64,000 bases of DNA from positions 57,566-121,565 of the forward strand of contig JBCCGR010000010.1 in assembly GCA_039029195.1 (NCBI GenBank), given 5' to 3'. This stretch comes from JBCCGR01 sp039029195 (GTDB taxonomy: Bacteria; Pseudomonadota; Alphaproteobacteria; Rhizobiales; Rhizobiaceae). The stretch's first letter is position 1; each line of letters starts with the position of its first letter. Positions 1 through 9,604 of this stretch are shown here, in pieces. A program made the translations under genes and the position numbers. The notes under the pieces are model-generated. The model saw nothing but the letters and a program-made list of their open reading frames with translations, did no database searches and had not been told where the DNA came from.

Positions 1-1
1 C

Positions 2-82
2 GACGTCAGCACAGCGCAGGGCGAGGGCTTCTTATTCCGTGCCTCACAAATCAAAACAATCTGGACCCCGTTCGGCGTCTAG
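2..82 (+). CDS. C-terminal end of an unidentified protein (partial)
   Basis: Only the last 26 codons of a possible gene are present, read in the frame that opens at base 2 and closes at a TAG at 80-82. It stops 12 bases before the next gene on the same strand, which would suit the end of an upstream operon member. The fragment is rich in hydrophobic and aromatic residues (FLFRASQ, TIWTPFGV) and shows no recognisable motif. It may equally be an open reading frame by chance; the part that would settle this is outside the window. Confidence 0.3.
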   Translation, partial: DVSTAQGEGFLFRASQIKTIWTPFGV

Positions 83-94
83 GGACAACTATCA

Positions 95-1480
95 ATGCGA
101 AATACTTCTTTATCTTCACAGGCTGACGGTGCCACTCCGGTGTACATCGCGTCCGAAGCCGAGCTTTCTTCAGTGGCAGCACAGCTCGGCCCAGTTGCTA
201 AGCAATGGCTTTCCGCTATTAATTTTAAAGCGCAGCCAGGGAAAACCGCTATTTTGCCTGCTCAGGATGGTTCTATCGAATGTGCAATCATTGGGGCACC
301 GCTCGACAACGATCCGTTTGCTCAGTTTAAGTTTGCCAACCTGATCAAGACTCTACCAGCCGGGAACTACTGCCTGGCATCAGAGACATCTTCGAAGGAT
401 GCAATTGGATTGGCCTGGCTCCTCGGGGGCTATAAGTTCGACCTGTATTCTGCAGGAGAAAACGCATCGCGATCGCTCTTCATACCTGACAACGCCTCTC
501 AATCGGAGATCGAGTCCATCGCAGATGGGGTGTGTCTCACGCGCGACCTGATCAACACTCCTGCGAACGATATGGGCCCGTCTAAACTGGAAGAAGCAGT
601 GAGCAAGATTGCTTCTGATTACGGTGCGGAATTCAGTTCAGTGGTCGGTGATGAGTTGCTAACCCAGAACTTTCCGATGATCCATGCGGTCGGACGCGCA
701 AGTTCTGACGCACCAAGGCTGCTTGAGTTACGGTGGGGCAATCCAGATCGGCCAAACATAACGCTCGTGGGAAAAGGGGTAACCTTCGACACGGGCGGAT
801 TGAACATAAAGTCCGGCAACAACATGCTGCTCATGAAAAAGGATATGGGAGGCGCTGCAAACGTCCTAGGCTTGGCGTCGATGATCATGTCAGCAAACCT
901 TGCGGTCAATTTGCATGTTTTGGTGCCGGTGGCAGAAAATGCTATTTCAGGAAACTCTTTTCGCCCAGGAGATGTTCTTTCCAGCCGCAAGGGCATCTCT
1001 GTTGAGATCGGCAACACGGATGCAGAAGGTCGGCTCATTCTGGGTGACGCGCTTGCCTACGCCGACGAAGAACATCCCGAGCTTATAATCAACATGGCCA
1101 CCTTAACAGGAGCAGCGAGGGTCGCGGTCGGTCCGGACCTCGCTCCGTTTTATAGCGATGATGAAGACCTCTGCTCGGCGATTGTGGCTGCTTCAGAAGA
1201 AGTCATTGATCCGGTTTGGCGCATGCCGATTTGGCCCCCCTACTCCAGCATGCTCGAATCCAAAGTTGCTGACATCAATCACACCTCGATGGGCATGTTT
1301 GCGGGGTCAATTACTGCCAGCCTCTTTCTTTCAAAGTTTGTCGAGAACTCCAAATCCTGGTGTCACTTCGACATATTTGGTTGGGTTCCCGTTGCAAAAC
1401 CTTGGGCGCCCGTTGGTGGCGAAGCGCAAGGAATACGAGCACTATTCAAAATGCTGAGTAAAAAGTACCCAGCGGTATAG
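95..1480 (+). CDS. Leucyl aminopeptidase family (M17) metallopeptidase
   Basis: A cytosolic two-metal aminopeptidase that removes N-terminal residues from peptides. The C-terminal catalytic domain of the M17 family is clear: GKGVTFDTGG with the metal-binding Lys and Asp near residue 230, the K-D pair just after it, and the signature NTDAEGRL near residue 306, whose Asp and Glu bind zinc and whose Arg is catalytic. The N-terminal half is the diverged domain usual for family members of about 460 residues. An AGGGA 10 bases before the ATG supports the start. It leads a run with a MarR regulator and an NlpC/P60 hydrolase; aminopeptidase beside NlpC/P60 is a common pairing in rhizobia and suggests a role in peptide or murein-peptide turnover (inference). 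Confidence 0.93.
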   Translation: MRNTSLSSQADGATPVYIASEAELSSVAAQLGPVAKQWLSAINFKAQPGKTAILPAQDGSIECAIIGAPLDNDPFAQFKFANLIKTLPAGNYCLASETSSKDAIGLAWLLGGYKFDLYSAGENASRSLFIPDNASQSEIESIADGVCLTRDLINTPANDMGPSKLEEAVSKIASDYGAEFSSVVGDELLTQNFPMIHAVGRASSDAPRLLELRWGNPDRPNITLVGKGVTFDTGGLNIKSGNNMLLMKKDMGGAANVLGLASMIMSANLAVNLHVLVPVAENAISGNSFRPGDVLSSRKGISVEIGNTDAEGRLILGDALAYADEEHPELIINMATLTGAARVAVGPDLAPFYSDDEDLCSAIVAASEEVIDPVWRMPIWPPYSSMLESKVADINHTSMGMFAGSITASLFLSKFVENSKSWCHFDIFGWVPVAKPWAPVGGEAQGIRALFKMLSKKYPAV

Positions 1481-1529
1481 CCAATGACTGCTCGTCGGTC
1501 ATCTTGTCGAAGCCTCTAGCAATCTGGTA

Positions 1530-1913
1530 TTGGTTCGGGACCGAAACGAAACAGTTGACTGTCACTTGATAAACTTTAGACCATCGCAGGCGCTGGAACT
1601 TTGGCGATCAGTGTCGCTGTCCATGGTACTTCAAGACATTCCAGACTTGTCACCCCGTCAGATGTCTATCTTAATGACGATCTACCTTGATCCGCCGCCG
1701 CACACGGTGCGCGCGCTTGCCGCGAAACTGAATGTTACAAAGCCAGTGATTACTCGGGCACTGGATTCAATGGGGCAGTTTGGATTCGTGGATAGGAGAA
1801 GAGACTCCAGTGATCGGCGCAATGTGGTTATTCAACGGACCGTGGCGGGCTCCTTGTTCATGGAACGTGTGGCAGACCTCATTTGCGAACAAGCTGAGAG
1901 ACTTCCCCATTGA
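1530..1913 (+). CDS. MarR-family transcriptional regulator
   Basis: A 127-residue winged-helix regulator. The helix-turn-helix region reads TVRALAAKLNVTKPVITRAL (about residues 57-76), followed by the wing RRRDSSDRRNVVIQ, where the D-x-R-S-D/R pattern is the MarR signature for the beta-wing that enters the minor groove. The frame opens with TTG at 1530 and has only a weak upstream ribosome site, so the true start may lie a little further in. The stop codon overlaps the TTG start of the next gene (TTGA), so translation of the two is probably coupled. Its ligand is unknown. It may control the aminopeptidase and NlpC/P60 genes it sits between. Confidence 0.8.
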   Translation: MVRDRNETVDCHLINFRPSQALELWRSVSLSMVLQDIPDLSPRQMSILMTIYLDPPPHTVRALAAKLNVTKPVITRALDSMGQFGFVDRRRDSSDRRNVVIQRTVAGSLFMERVADLICEQAERLPH

Positions 1914-2779
1914 TTGAATTGGACAAAAGGCTGAACGCATTTCGTTCCGATCTGGCCGATGCAAAACTTCGGGGAAAACTGGAGTGTAAAGCATTCGTAG
2001 AACCGGAGCTAGGCCAAATAGATGTCCCAGTAGCTGATCTGCTTTCTGCACCGGATGCCCACTCCGGAATTCAAGCCCAAGCACTACTGGGTGAGTTGGT
2101 CGATGTGTTTGAAGTGGGATCTGACTTTGCCTGGGTGCAACGTAAAACAGATGGGTATGTTGGATATATCGCCACCAACCATCTCTCCCGAACCGTTCGC
2201 TCAGCGACGCACGTGGTTGCCGCTCCCCGGACGTTTCGGTACTCGAAGCCAGATCTTAAATCTCCACCTGTCGATGCCTTGTCGATGGGCTCTCATCTGA
2301 ACGTGGTAGGTGAGCAAGAAGTCAGAGGCACTCTATACTCCGAACTCATCGACGGTCGTTTTGTGATTTCACATCACATTAGAGAGATATCAAACTCATG
2401 CTTAGATTTCGTGGTGGTCGCGGAACGCCTGCTTCGCACGCCCTATCTCTGGGGTGGAAACTCTGCTTTTGGGCTCGATTGTTCTGGCCTAGTGCAGCTG
2501 TCTATGTCGATGGCGGGAACGCCATCCCTTCGCGACACTGACATGCAGTTCCAATCGTTTTCAGATACCGTCAGCCAGGCGTCAGACCTGTGGCGAGGAG
2601 ATCTGGTCTTTTGGGATGGACATGTGGGAATCATGTCCGATCACAAGACCTTGTTGCACGCCAATGGCCATACTATGGACGTTTCACAAGAACCACTTCA
2701 GCAGGCGATCGATCGTATCGGATACTTGTACGAGCAGCCGATTGGCTTCAGGCGGCCTAACGCGAGAGCTCTTTCATAG
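1910..2779 (+). CDS. SH3-domain NlpC/P60 cysteine endopeptidase
   Basis: A 289-residue hydrolase expected to cut the gamma-D-glutamyl-diamino acid bond in murein peptides. Two bacterial SH3-like segments fill residues 50-160 (GELVDVFEVGSDFAWVQ, DGYVGYIATNHL). The C-terminal NlpC/P60 domain carries the catalytic Cys in GLDCSGLVQ, the His in FWDGHVGIM and the third polar position in LLHANGH. No signal peptide is seen, as in cytoplasmic NlpC/P60 proteins that act in murein recycling. The start is TTG, overlapping the MarR stop. Its 3' end overlaps the convergent VWA gene by 23 bases. Confidence 0.9.
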   Translation: MIELDKRLNAFRSDLADAKLRGKLECKAFVEPELGQIDVPVADLLSAPDAHSGIQAQALLGELVDVFEVGSDFAWVQRKTDGYVGYIATNHLSRTVRSATHVVAAPRTFRYSKPDLKSPPVDALSMGSHLNVVGEQEVRGTLYSELIDGRFVISHHIREISNSCLDFVVVAERLLRTPYLWGGNSAFGLDCSGLVQLSMSMAGTPSLRDTDMQFQSFSDTVSQASDLWRGDLVFWDGHVGIMSDHKTLLHANGHTMDVSQEPLQQAIDRIGYLYEQPIGFRRPNARALS

Positions 2780-3941
2780 CGTCCGAAATTCCCGAAAGCG
2801 TCAATCCAAACATCCTATTTTCCATTAGGTTTTGGACCATTTGAGTCGATTGGGCATATCTCCAACCATTTTCGGGCACCGGATTAAGCCAGACGACCGA
2901 TGGCCACTGGTCTCTCACCCGCCGAAGCCAGACTTCTCCCGCCTCTTCGTTCCAATGTTCTACAGAACCACCAGGATAAGCGATTTCATAAGGCGACATC
3001 GCCGCATCGCCGACAAAAATCACTTTATAGTCGGGTCCGAACCGATGCAGCACGTCCCATGTGGATATCTGCTCACCAAATCGACGGCGATTGTCCTTCC
3101 ACACACCTTCGTACAAGCAGTTGTGGAAATAGTAATATTCCATGTGTTTGAACTCGGCTCTGGCCGCAGAGAACAACTCCTCCACAAGCTTAATATGCCC
3201 GTCCATCGAGCCGCCGACATCCAGAAACAGCAGCAGTTTCACTGCATTTCGACGCTCCGGGCGTGTTTTGACGTCGAGGTATCCGTGTTCCGCGGTTGCG
3301 CGAATGGTGCCATTGAGATCAAGTTCATCCGCAGCACCTTCCCGAGCCCACCGGCGGAGGCGCTTTAGTGCAACCTTGATGTTGCGGGTGCCCAGCTCCA
3401 CCGTGTCATCAAGGTTCTTGAATTCACGCTTGTCCCAAACCTTCACCGCGCGACGATGGCGACTTTCCTTCTGGCCAATCCGGACACCTTCTGGATTGTA
3501 TCCATAGGCACCAAACGGTGAAGTGCCCGCTGTACCAATCCATTTGGAACCACCTTGATGGCGTTTTTCCTGCTCCTCAAGCCGCTTTTTCAGCGTCTCC
3601 ATGAGTTTTTCCCAGCCACCAAGAGCTTCGATCTGTGCTTTCTCTTCCTCGCTAAGATGCTTTTCGGCGAGTTTTTCGAGCCATTCTTCTGGAATTGACA
3701 CTTGTTCCACGCCAGACTCGTCGGCCTTCTTCTCTAACCCTTTGAAAACTTGAGAAAAAACCCGATCAAACTTGTCGAGGTTGCGTTCGTCTTTCACGAG
3801 CGCGGCGCGCGCCAAATAGTAAAATCCGTCGACGTCAAATTGCTGTTCTCCTGCCTCAACTGCCTCCAACAGCACCAGATACTCACGGAGGGTAACCGGC
3901 AGTTTCGCCGATTTGAGACCGAGAAACAGATGGGTAAACAA
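2757..3941 (-). CDS. CoxE-like VWA-domain protein
   Basis: A 394-residue protein with a C-terminal von Willebrand factor A domain. The metal-ion-dependent adhesion site is visible as FLDVGGSMDG near residue 240; the second VWA position falls in IFVGDAAMSPYEI. The N-terminal 200 residues are charged and helical. The preceding MoxR AAA+ gene ends only 3 bases upstream, so the two form the standard MoxR-VWA chaperone pair that inserts cofactors or remodels protein complexes. The start is a TTG behind AGAGGA. No substrate operon (cox, nor, mox) is next door, so the client is unknown. Confidence 0.88.
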   Translation of the reverse strand: MFTHLFLGLKSAKLPVTLREYLVLLEAVEAGEQQFDVDGFYYLARAALVKDERNLDKFDRVFSQVFKGLEKKADESGVEQVSIPEEWLEKLAEKHLSEEEKAQIEALGGWEKLMETLKKRLEEQEKRHQGGSKWIGTAGTSPFGAYGYNPEGVRIGQKESRHRRAVKVWDKREFKNLDDTVELGTRNIKVALKRLRRWAREGAADELDLNGTIRATAEHGYLDVKTRPERRNAVKLLLFLDVGGSMDGHIKLVEELFSAARAEFKHMEYYYFHNCLYEGVWKDNRRRFGEQISTWDVLHRFGPDYKVIFVGDAAMSPYEIAYPGGSVEHWNEEAGEVWLRRVRDQWPSVVWLNPVPENGWRYAQSTQMVQNLMENRMFGLTLSGISDAMKELSR

Positions 3942-3944
3942 GGG

Positions 3945-4787
3945 TTATCCTCTCTTCCGCCTGGCCATAAATGCCAAACGCTCGAACAAATGAACGTCTT
4001 GTTCGTTTTTCAAAAGCGCTCCATGCAGCTTGGGCAGCGCATTTGAGGCATTGTTCCTGAGTGTCTCAGGGTCAACGTCTTCAGCCACAAGCAGCTTGAT
4101 CCAATCCAGCACCTCAGATGTCGATGGCTTTTTTTTGAGGCCCGGTGTCTCACGCACTTCAAAAAACTGCGTCAGCGCCTCATGGATCAGTCTTTTCTTC
4201 AGACCAGGAAAATGCACCTCCACTATTTGCTGCAGCGTCTCGAAATCAGGAAATCGAATGTAGTGAAAGAAGCATCGCCGCAGAAACGCGTCCGGTAGTT
4301 CCTTTTCGTTGTTCGAGGTGATGATGACAATCGGTCGCTGTCGTGCGGTTATCGTTTCGCCGGTCTCGTAAACAAAGAACTCCATTTTATCGAGTTCCTG
4401 CAGCAGGTCGTTTGGAAATTCGATATCAGCTTTGTCGATTTCATCTATCAGCAAAACAGTCTTGCGATCTTCTTCGAACGCGTCCCACAATTTACCGCGT
4501 TTGATATAGTTTTTGACATCATGAACCCGCTCGTCCCCCAGTTGGGAATCACGCAAGCGGGACACAGCATCGTATTCATAAAGTCCTTGTTGCGCCTTGG
4601 TCGTTGACTTCACATGCCATGCAATCAGGTTCAAATTGAGCGAACGTGCGACCTGAAGTGCCAATTCTGTTTTTCCGGTTCCAGGTTCCCCTTTCACCAA
4701 CAATGGGCGCTCAAGTGCGATTGATGCGTTGACTGCGACCGTCAAATCGTCAGCTGCTACATAGGTTTCAGTGCCCGAAAACTTCAT
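3945..4787 (-). CDS. MoxR-family AAA+ ATPase
   Basis: A 280-residue cytosolic AAA+ ATPase. Walker A is GEPGTGKTE near residue 35, Walker B is VLLIDEIDKAD near residue 115, sensor 1 is IITSNNEKELPDAF, and the arginine region is FLRRCFFHYIRF. These are the marks of the MoxR branch. It would hydrolyse ATP to remodel a partner complex through the downstream VWA protein, with which it is tightly spaced. The ATG at 4787 begins the conserved N-terminus and needs no extension. Confidence 0.92.
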   Translation of the reverse strand: MKFSGTETYVAADDLTVAVNASIALERPLLVKGEPGTGKTELALQVARSLNLNLIAWHVKSTTKAQQGLYEYDAVSRLRDSQLGDERVHDVKNYIKRGKLWDAFEEDRKTVLLIDEIDKADIEFPNDLLQELDKMEFFVYETGETITARQRPIVIITSNNEKELPDAFLRRCFFHYIRFPDFETLQQIVEVHFPGLKKRLIHEALTQFFEVRETPGLKKKPSTSEVLDWIKLLVAEDVDPETLRNNASNALPKLHGALLKNEQDVHLFERLAFMARRKRG

Positions 4788-4846
4788 TCAGTTGGTCCCA
4801 AGAAATGTGTTTCTCTCACAATCAGCAAACTAGCTTGGAGTGCAAG

Positions 4847-5962
4847 TTATCCATTCGCAGCAGTGGCCCTATCGAGTGCTTTTGGCAGTGCGGCTGCAAA
4901 TGCTTGTAAGTCATTCTCTGTTCCTGCGCTAACGCGAATGCATCGATCTAATGGAGCGACGCCGGGCATTCGCACAAAAATCCCCTGATTTAGCAATTCG
5001 TTCAACACAGCCTTGGCGAAAACCCGGTCTCGGCCACAATCGATCGCAACAAAATTCGCGGCTGACGGCAAAGCCGTCAGTCCATTTTGAGTAGCAATAT
5101 CGCTGATCTTCTGGTTCGCAATGCTAACCCGCCTGACCACAGAATTGAGCCAAGACTCGTCCCTCACGGCCGCCAAAGCGCCAGCTTGCGCGATGCGGTT
5201 CACCCCGAAATGATTGCGAATTTTATCGAAAGACTGGATCACCGAAGCTTCGCCAATCGCATAGGCGATCCGCGTTCCAGCCATCCCGTGAGCTTTTGAA
5301 AATGTCCTGTAGCGCACGACATTTGGGTTGCTAACGTCCAACTTTGGCAATGTCCCATCCGGCGCAAATTCACAATAGGCCTCATCAAGGACTAGCAAAG
5401 CACCGTCTGGCACCTGATCGATGAATTGTTGGACTGTGTCAGCACTCCACCACGTTCCCATCGGATTGTCCGGATTTGCAAAGTAAATAAGTTTCGCGCC
5501 GGTCTTTGACGCGGCGTCCAGCAACCTTTCAGGATTTTCCCGGTCGTCTTGATAGTCAACGAAGCTCAGATCTCCGCCAAATCCTGTGATGTGGAAGTTA
5601 AAAGTCGGATAGGCTCCTTTTGAACTGACCACCGGTGTACCAGGCTCAACGAACATTCGAGCGGTGTAGCCAAGCAGTCCATCGATTCCCTCGCCGACAA
5701 CGATGTTCTCAGGCTTCAAACCGTGTTTCATCGCCAGCTCGTTCTTGAGATCATAATTCTCCGGATCGCAATATTGCCAGCAGTTCAGGGCTTCCTGTTG
5801 CATGGCGGCAATCGCATTTGGTGACGGACCAAACGCGCTTTCATTGGCGCCAATTCGCGCTTGAAATCTCTTTCCTGATGCTCGCTCCTGTGTCTCCGGC
5901 CCCACAAATGGCACGGTTGCGGGCAGACCGGAGACCAAAGGTGTCTGTTGAGGTGCAGTCAT
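4847..5962 (-). CDS. HisC-like class I/II PLP aminotransferase
   Basis: A 371-residue fold-type I aminotransferase most similar in outline to histidinol-phosphate aminotransferase. The PLP lysine is in RTFSKAHGMAGTR (about residue 225), the cofactor-binding Asp/Tyr in LVLDEAYCEF, and the substrate-carboxylate Arg in the C-terminal CIRVSAGTEND. No histidine-biosynthesis gene is nearby, so it may be a second HisC copy or an aromatic or other aminotransferase; rhizobia often have such paralogues. It lies between the MoxR-VWA pair and lepA, all on the minus strand. Confidence 0.85.
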   Translation of the reverse strand: MTAPQQTPLVSGLPATVPFVGPETQERASGKRFQARIGANESAFGPSPNAIAAMQQEALNCWQYCDPENYDLKNELAMKHGLKPENIVVGEGIDGLLGYTARMFVEPGTPVVSSKGAYPTFNFHITGFGGDLSFVDYQDDRENPERLLDAASKTGAKLIYFANPDNPMGTWWSADTVQQFIDQVPDGALLVLDEAYCEFAPDGTLPKLDVSNPNVVRYRTFSKAHGMAGTRIAYAIGEASVIQSFDKIRNHFGVNRIAQAGALAAVRDESWLNSVVRRVSIANQKISDIATQNGLTALPSAANFVAIDCGRDRVFAKAVLNELLNQGIFVRMPGVAPLDRCIRVSAGTENDLQAFAAALPKALDRATAANG

Positions 5963-6002
5963 TTCATCTCACCTTCAGGTTCCAACCTCTAGACGTTGGC
6001 GA

Positions 6003-7802
6003 TCAATCATCCATTTTCAACGCTTGGATAAATGCTTCTTGTGGAATTTCAACGCGCCCGAATTGCCGCATACGTTTTTTCCCAGCCTTTTGTTTTTCGA
6101 GCAGCTTTCTTTTACGCGTCGCATCGCCACCATAACATTTGGCCGTTACATCCTTGCGCAGTGCCGCGATGGTCTCCCGGGCAATCACGTTTCCTCCTAT
6201 TGCCGCTTGAACCGGAATCTTGAAGAGGTGGCGGGGGATCAATTCCTTTAGCTTTTCGCACATTGTCCGTCCTCGACGAACGCTCTGAGAGCGATGCACA
6301 AGCATAGATAGGGCATCGACAGGCTCCGCATTCACAAGCATGGAGAGTTTCACCAAATCGCCAGCTCTGTGTTCAATGATCTCATAGTCAAAGGATGCGT
6401 AGCCGCGCGAAATTGACTTAAGCCGATCATAGAAATCAAACACAACCTCATTCAACGGCAACTCGTAGCTGAGCATTGCACGGGTACCGACGTAGGTCAG
6501 ACCGGTCTGAATTCCACGCCTGTCCTGACACAACGCCAAAATTGGTCCCAGATATTCGTCCGGCGTCAGAATTGTGGCTTTGATCCAGGGTTCACGAATT
6601 TCCTTTATCTTCATGACGTCCGGCATGTCAGCGGGATTGTGAAGTTCTATTTCCGTCCCGTCGTTCATGGACATTTCATAGACAACGCTTGGTGCGGTTG
6701 CGATCAGATCCAGATCAAACTCTCGCTCCAAGCGTTCCTGGATGATCTCCAGATGGAGTAGTCCCAGAAATCCGCATCGAAATCCAAACCCTAGCGCAGC
6801 AGACGATTCCATTTCAAACGAGAAACTAGCGTCATTCAGACGAAGTTTGCCAACGGCGGCACGAAGGTCTTCAAAGTCACCGGCATCAACCGGAAACAAA
6901 CCACAAAACACAACCGGTTGGGCGGGTTTAAATCCCGGCAGCATTGTGCTTGTGGGGCGCTTGTCTTCAGTGATCGTGTCACCAACCCGGGTATCTGCAA
7001 CTTCCTTGATGGATGCCGTTATGAAGCCAATTTCGCCGGGTTTCAGTTCATTGCAGCTCTCAAGCTTCGGCGTTATTACACCCACTCGATCCACAGGGTA
7101 TTTTGCATCAGTACCCATCATTCGGATAGTGGCGCCCTTCTGGAGTGTTCCGTCGATTATTCGAACCAAAACAATCACTCCAAGGTATGCGTCATACCAA
7201 GAATCGACCAGGAGGGCTTTCAATGGATCATCGGCAGAACCAACGCTCGGTGGAGGGAGATCTGTGACAATGGCCTCAAGCACGCTTTCAATACCGAGAC
7301 CCGTTTTGGCAGATATCTCCAGCGCGTTTTGAGCATCAAGACCAATCACCTCTTCAATCTGCGCTTTGATACGCTCAGGCTCCGCTGCAGGCAGATCGAC
7401 CTTGTTGAGCACGCAGACGATTTCATGATCATTTTCAATAGCTTGATAAACATTTGCCAGCGTTTGCGCTTCAACACCCTGACTCGCATCCACCACCAAC
7501 AACGAACCTTCACAGGCAGACAATGACCGCGATACTTCGTATGCAAAATCAACGTGGCCGGGTGTATCGATAAGATTCAACACATAGGATTGCCCATCTG
7601 TGGCTTGATATTCCAGCCGAACAGTCTGAGCCTTGATCGTAATGCCACGCTCGCGTTCAATCTCCATATTGTCGAGCACTTGCTCCGACATCTCACGTTG
7701 AGCAAGACGTCCGGTAAACTCGATCAATCGATCTGCCAGCGTTGACTTGCCGTGATCAATATGAGCGACAATCGAGAAATTTCGTATGTTTTCAGCGTTC
7801 AT
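6003..7802 (-). CDS. lepA: Elongation factor 4 (back-translocating GTPase LepA)
   Basis: A 599-residue ribosome-bound GTPase of full family length. The GTPase motifs are G1 AHIDHGKST at residues 13-21, switch II DTPGHVDFAYEVSRSL, and NKVD. Domains II and V follow, then the LepA-specific C-terminal domain with CYGGDATRKRKLLEKQKAGK, where the KRKLLEKQK element is diagnostic against EF-G. It acts on stalled or mistranslocated ribosomes at the membrane-cytosol boundary. The ATG at 7802 starts the conserved N-terminus (MNAENIRNFSIVAHIDHG). Confidence 0.98.
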   Translation of the reverse strand: MNAENIRNFSIVAHIDHGKSTLADRLIEFTGRLAQREMSEQVLDNMEIERERGITIKAQTVRLEYQATDGQSYVLNLIDTPGHVDFAYEVSRSLSACEGSLLVVDASQGVEAQTLANVYQAIENDHEIVCVLNKVDLPAAEPERIKAQIEEVIGLDAQNALEISAKTGLGIESVLEAIVTDLPPPSVGSADDPLKALLVDSWYDAYLGVIVLVRIIDGTLQKGATIRMMGTDAKYPVDRVGVITPKLESCNELKPGEIGFITASIKEVADTRVGDTITEDKRPTSTMLPGFKPAQPVVFCGLFPVDAGDFEDLRAAVGKLRLNDASFSFEMESSAALGFGFRCGFLGLLHLEIIQERLEREFDLDLIATAPSVVYEMSMNDGTEIELHNPADMPDVMKIKEIREPWIKATILTPDEYLGPILALCQDRRGIQTGLTYVGTRAMLSYELPLNEVVFDFYDRLKSISRGYASFDYEIIEHRAGDLVKLSMLVNAEPVDALSMLVHRSQSVRRGRTMCEKLKELIPRHLFKIPVQAAIGGNVIARETIAALRKDVTAKCYGGDATRKRKLLEKQKAGKKRMRQFGRVEIPQEAFIQALKMDD

Positions 7803-7881
7803 GGCGGCGTACTATCACCACATCCGTCCCAGTCAAACTCCGAAATCAACGAGGCATGCGAAATGACGACCCGGTTGCGGT

Positions 7882-8670
7882 TCAGTCTGGCGTCTTGGCC
7901 CATTCAAGAGCTCGATAATCAAATCCTGACTGGACTGTCGGCTTCACTATCTCGAAATAGGGAGAAAGATCAAAGTCGCGTGGCGTGAACAGTGAGTGAT
8001 GGCGAATATGCAAAATTTCCCGTTGGGAATAAGCTGAATTGGCAGGAGCTTTTTCTTCACCCTTTCGCTGTGCGTCAGGAAGGATAGGGTAACGAATCGA
8101 CTGGAATGCTTGCGCTATCAACGTCGAGCAAATTGCTCTTGTCGGTTGCCCCGAACCCAACGCAATCATGCGACGTCTCCAGCGCACTGGAATGGGTGGG
8201 GTTGGGAATAGGTATCTGGCCAAATCAAGAATATTGCGCAGATCATATTCTACACCCAATTTCCCGATCATAAATTCCACGACCTTGCGGCGGTCATCGG
8301 AACTAAGGTTGACCGGACGGCAAATCCGCGTGTTGTAGCTTTCATATTTGGATAACGGCACGGCAACACAGCCTTCCCCCAGATTGACTTCAATTAGTCT
8401 CGGCCGGCTAGGATCCGCCTCGACAGATTGTTTCTCATCAATCAAGGCTTCGCCCACATACAGTGCCGCATGAGACCAGGTCGATTGAGTGAGGTATTTT
8501 ATTGCTGCTGAGACTTTTTGATTCCCCTCAATCAACAGCACGTCACCCGGCTGCAGAACGGCACACAGAGTTCCAAAATCAGAAGGTGTATATGGTTGAT
8601 AACCCGACGATTCTGTTCGCAGACGATCAGCGATCCAGTTTGCTATTCTGTCACCAATTCCGCCACTCAT
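7882..8670 (-). CDS. YiiX/YebB-like permuted papain-fold amidase
   Basis: A 262-residue protein matching the YaeF/YiiX permuted NlpC/P60 group. The order is circularly permuted: GDVLLIEGNQ near residue 40, the catalytic His in WSHAALYVG, an acidic strand LIEVNLGEG, and the catalytic Cys late in RAICSTLIAQAFQ near residue 180. Members cleave amide or thioester bonds in lipid-linked or murein-related substrates, but the substrate here is unknown. No signal peptide is seen. It lies upstream of lepA on the same strand and 95 bases beyond the alpha/beta hydrolase. Confidence 0.8.
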   Translation of the reverse strand: MSGGIGDRIANWIADRLRTESSGYQPYTPSDFGTLCAVLQPGDVLLIEGNQKVSAAIKYLTQSTWSHAALYVGEALIDEKQSVEADPSRPRLIEVNLGEGCVAVPLSKYESYNTRICRPVNLSSDDRRKVVEFMIGKLGVEYDLRNILDLARYLFPTPPIPVRWRRRMIALGSGQPTRAICSTLIAQAFQSIRYPILPDAQRKGEEKAPANSAYSQREILHIRHHSLFTPRDFDLSPYFEIVKPTVQSGFDYRALEWAKTPD

Positions 8671-8765
8671 TCACGCACTCTTTTTTGCAAGCATTTCCTC
8701 ACTTCCAATCCGAGCTAACATCGACATCGCCATCTTCGATTTCAAACCGGCTCACGCATTACTGT

Positions 8766-9557
8766 TCAGTTTTGAGGTCGACTTTGCACCAAACGCTCGA
8801 GGCACGACTCCATCTTTGCGATGTCCCAAGGCCGCGATAGTCGGTGATCCCCATCTGCAATCAGATTGAACGAGATATCTGTTCCAACCAAACAATCCAT
8901 AGCCCGAATTGCATGCTGATACGGGACATCTGGATCGTTTTTGCCCTGCAGTATTTCAACAGGACATCGTAGGTTGATCACCTTGTGTAGAACACGGTTT
9001 CGCTCACCATCGTCGATTAGCTCCCTGGTGATAGTTGTCGGCTCATCTGAGTATTCAGAGTGTTGCTCAATGTATCCTTTTGAGTTCAATTGCTCACGTT
9101 CTTGGTTCGTGAATGCTGGCTGCATAAGTTCATGAGTAAAGTCTGGCGCCGGTGCAATAAGCAGCATGCCAGCAAGTCGGGAGAGTTCATCAGACTTCTC
9201 CAGAATTTCGGCCAACCTCAACGCAATCCATCCACCCATTGAAGAACCAACAAGTATCTGTGGACCTTTGGTGAGCTGCTCAAAGACGGTCAGGCTATCA
9301 GCAACCCAGTCAGAAATTGTGTGGTCTGCAAATTCTCCGCCTGATTCACCGTGACCAGCATAATCGAACCTCACGCTTGTAAGGCCATTTGACGCTGCAA
9401 ATCGGCTCATCGACTCAGCCTTTGTACCGGTCATGTCCGATTTGAAACCACCCAACCAGACCAGACCGGGACCAGAACCTTCCCGCTTTCGAACAGCAAT
9501 ATCTCGGGAATTTCTACCCTCGCCCACGCGAACTGTTTGTCTTGTTTCGCGGTTCAT
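8766..9557 (-). CDS. Alpha/beta hydrolase (serine esterase/thioesterase type)
   Basis: A 263-residue serine hydrolase. The nucleophile elbow is VGSSMGGWIA, the oxyanion region is WLGGFKSDMTGTKA, and the C-terminal catalytic pair is Asp in GKNDPDVPY and His in ADGDHRLSRP. GGFKSDM..TKA is typical of the ABHD10-like group of alphaproteobacterial hydrolases (thioesterase or deacylase activity inferred). The open frame extends to 9635, but the ATG at 9557 is chosen because GGGGAT lies just upstream and the family N-terminus begins there. It is divergent from the glycosyltransferase at 9605. Confidence 0.87.
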   Translation of the reverse strand: MNRETRQTVRVGEGRNSRDIAVRKREGSGPGLVWLGGFKSDMTGTKAESMSRFAASNGLTSVRFDYAGHGESGGEFADHTISDWVADSLTVFEQLTKGPQILVGSSMGGWIALRLAEILEKSDELSRLAGMLLIAPAPDFTHELMQPAFTNQEREQLNSKGYIEQHSEYSDEPTTITRELIDDGERNRVLHKVINLRCPVEILQGKNDPDVPYQHAIRAMDCLVGTDISFNLIADGDHRLSRPWDIAKMESCLERLVQSRPQN

Positions 9558-9604
9558 TCTATCCCCTTTCGGGATTGCACTTCTAACCTTGGTTTCGAGA
9601 CCAT

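Noticed and set aside
39..344. 101-residue open frame overlapping the aminopeptidase start
   Set aside because: Different frame from a clearly coding M17 gene, no ribosome site and no protein-like pattern.
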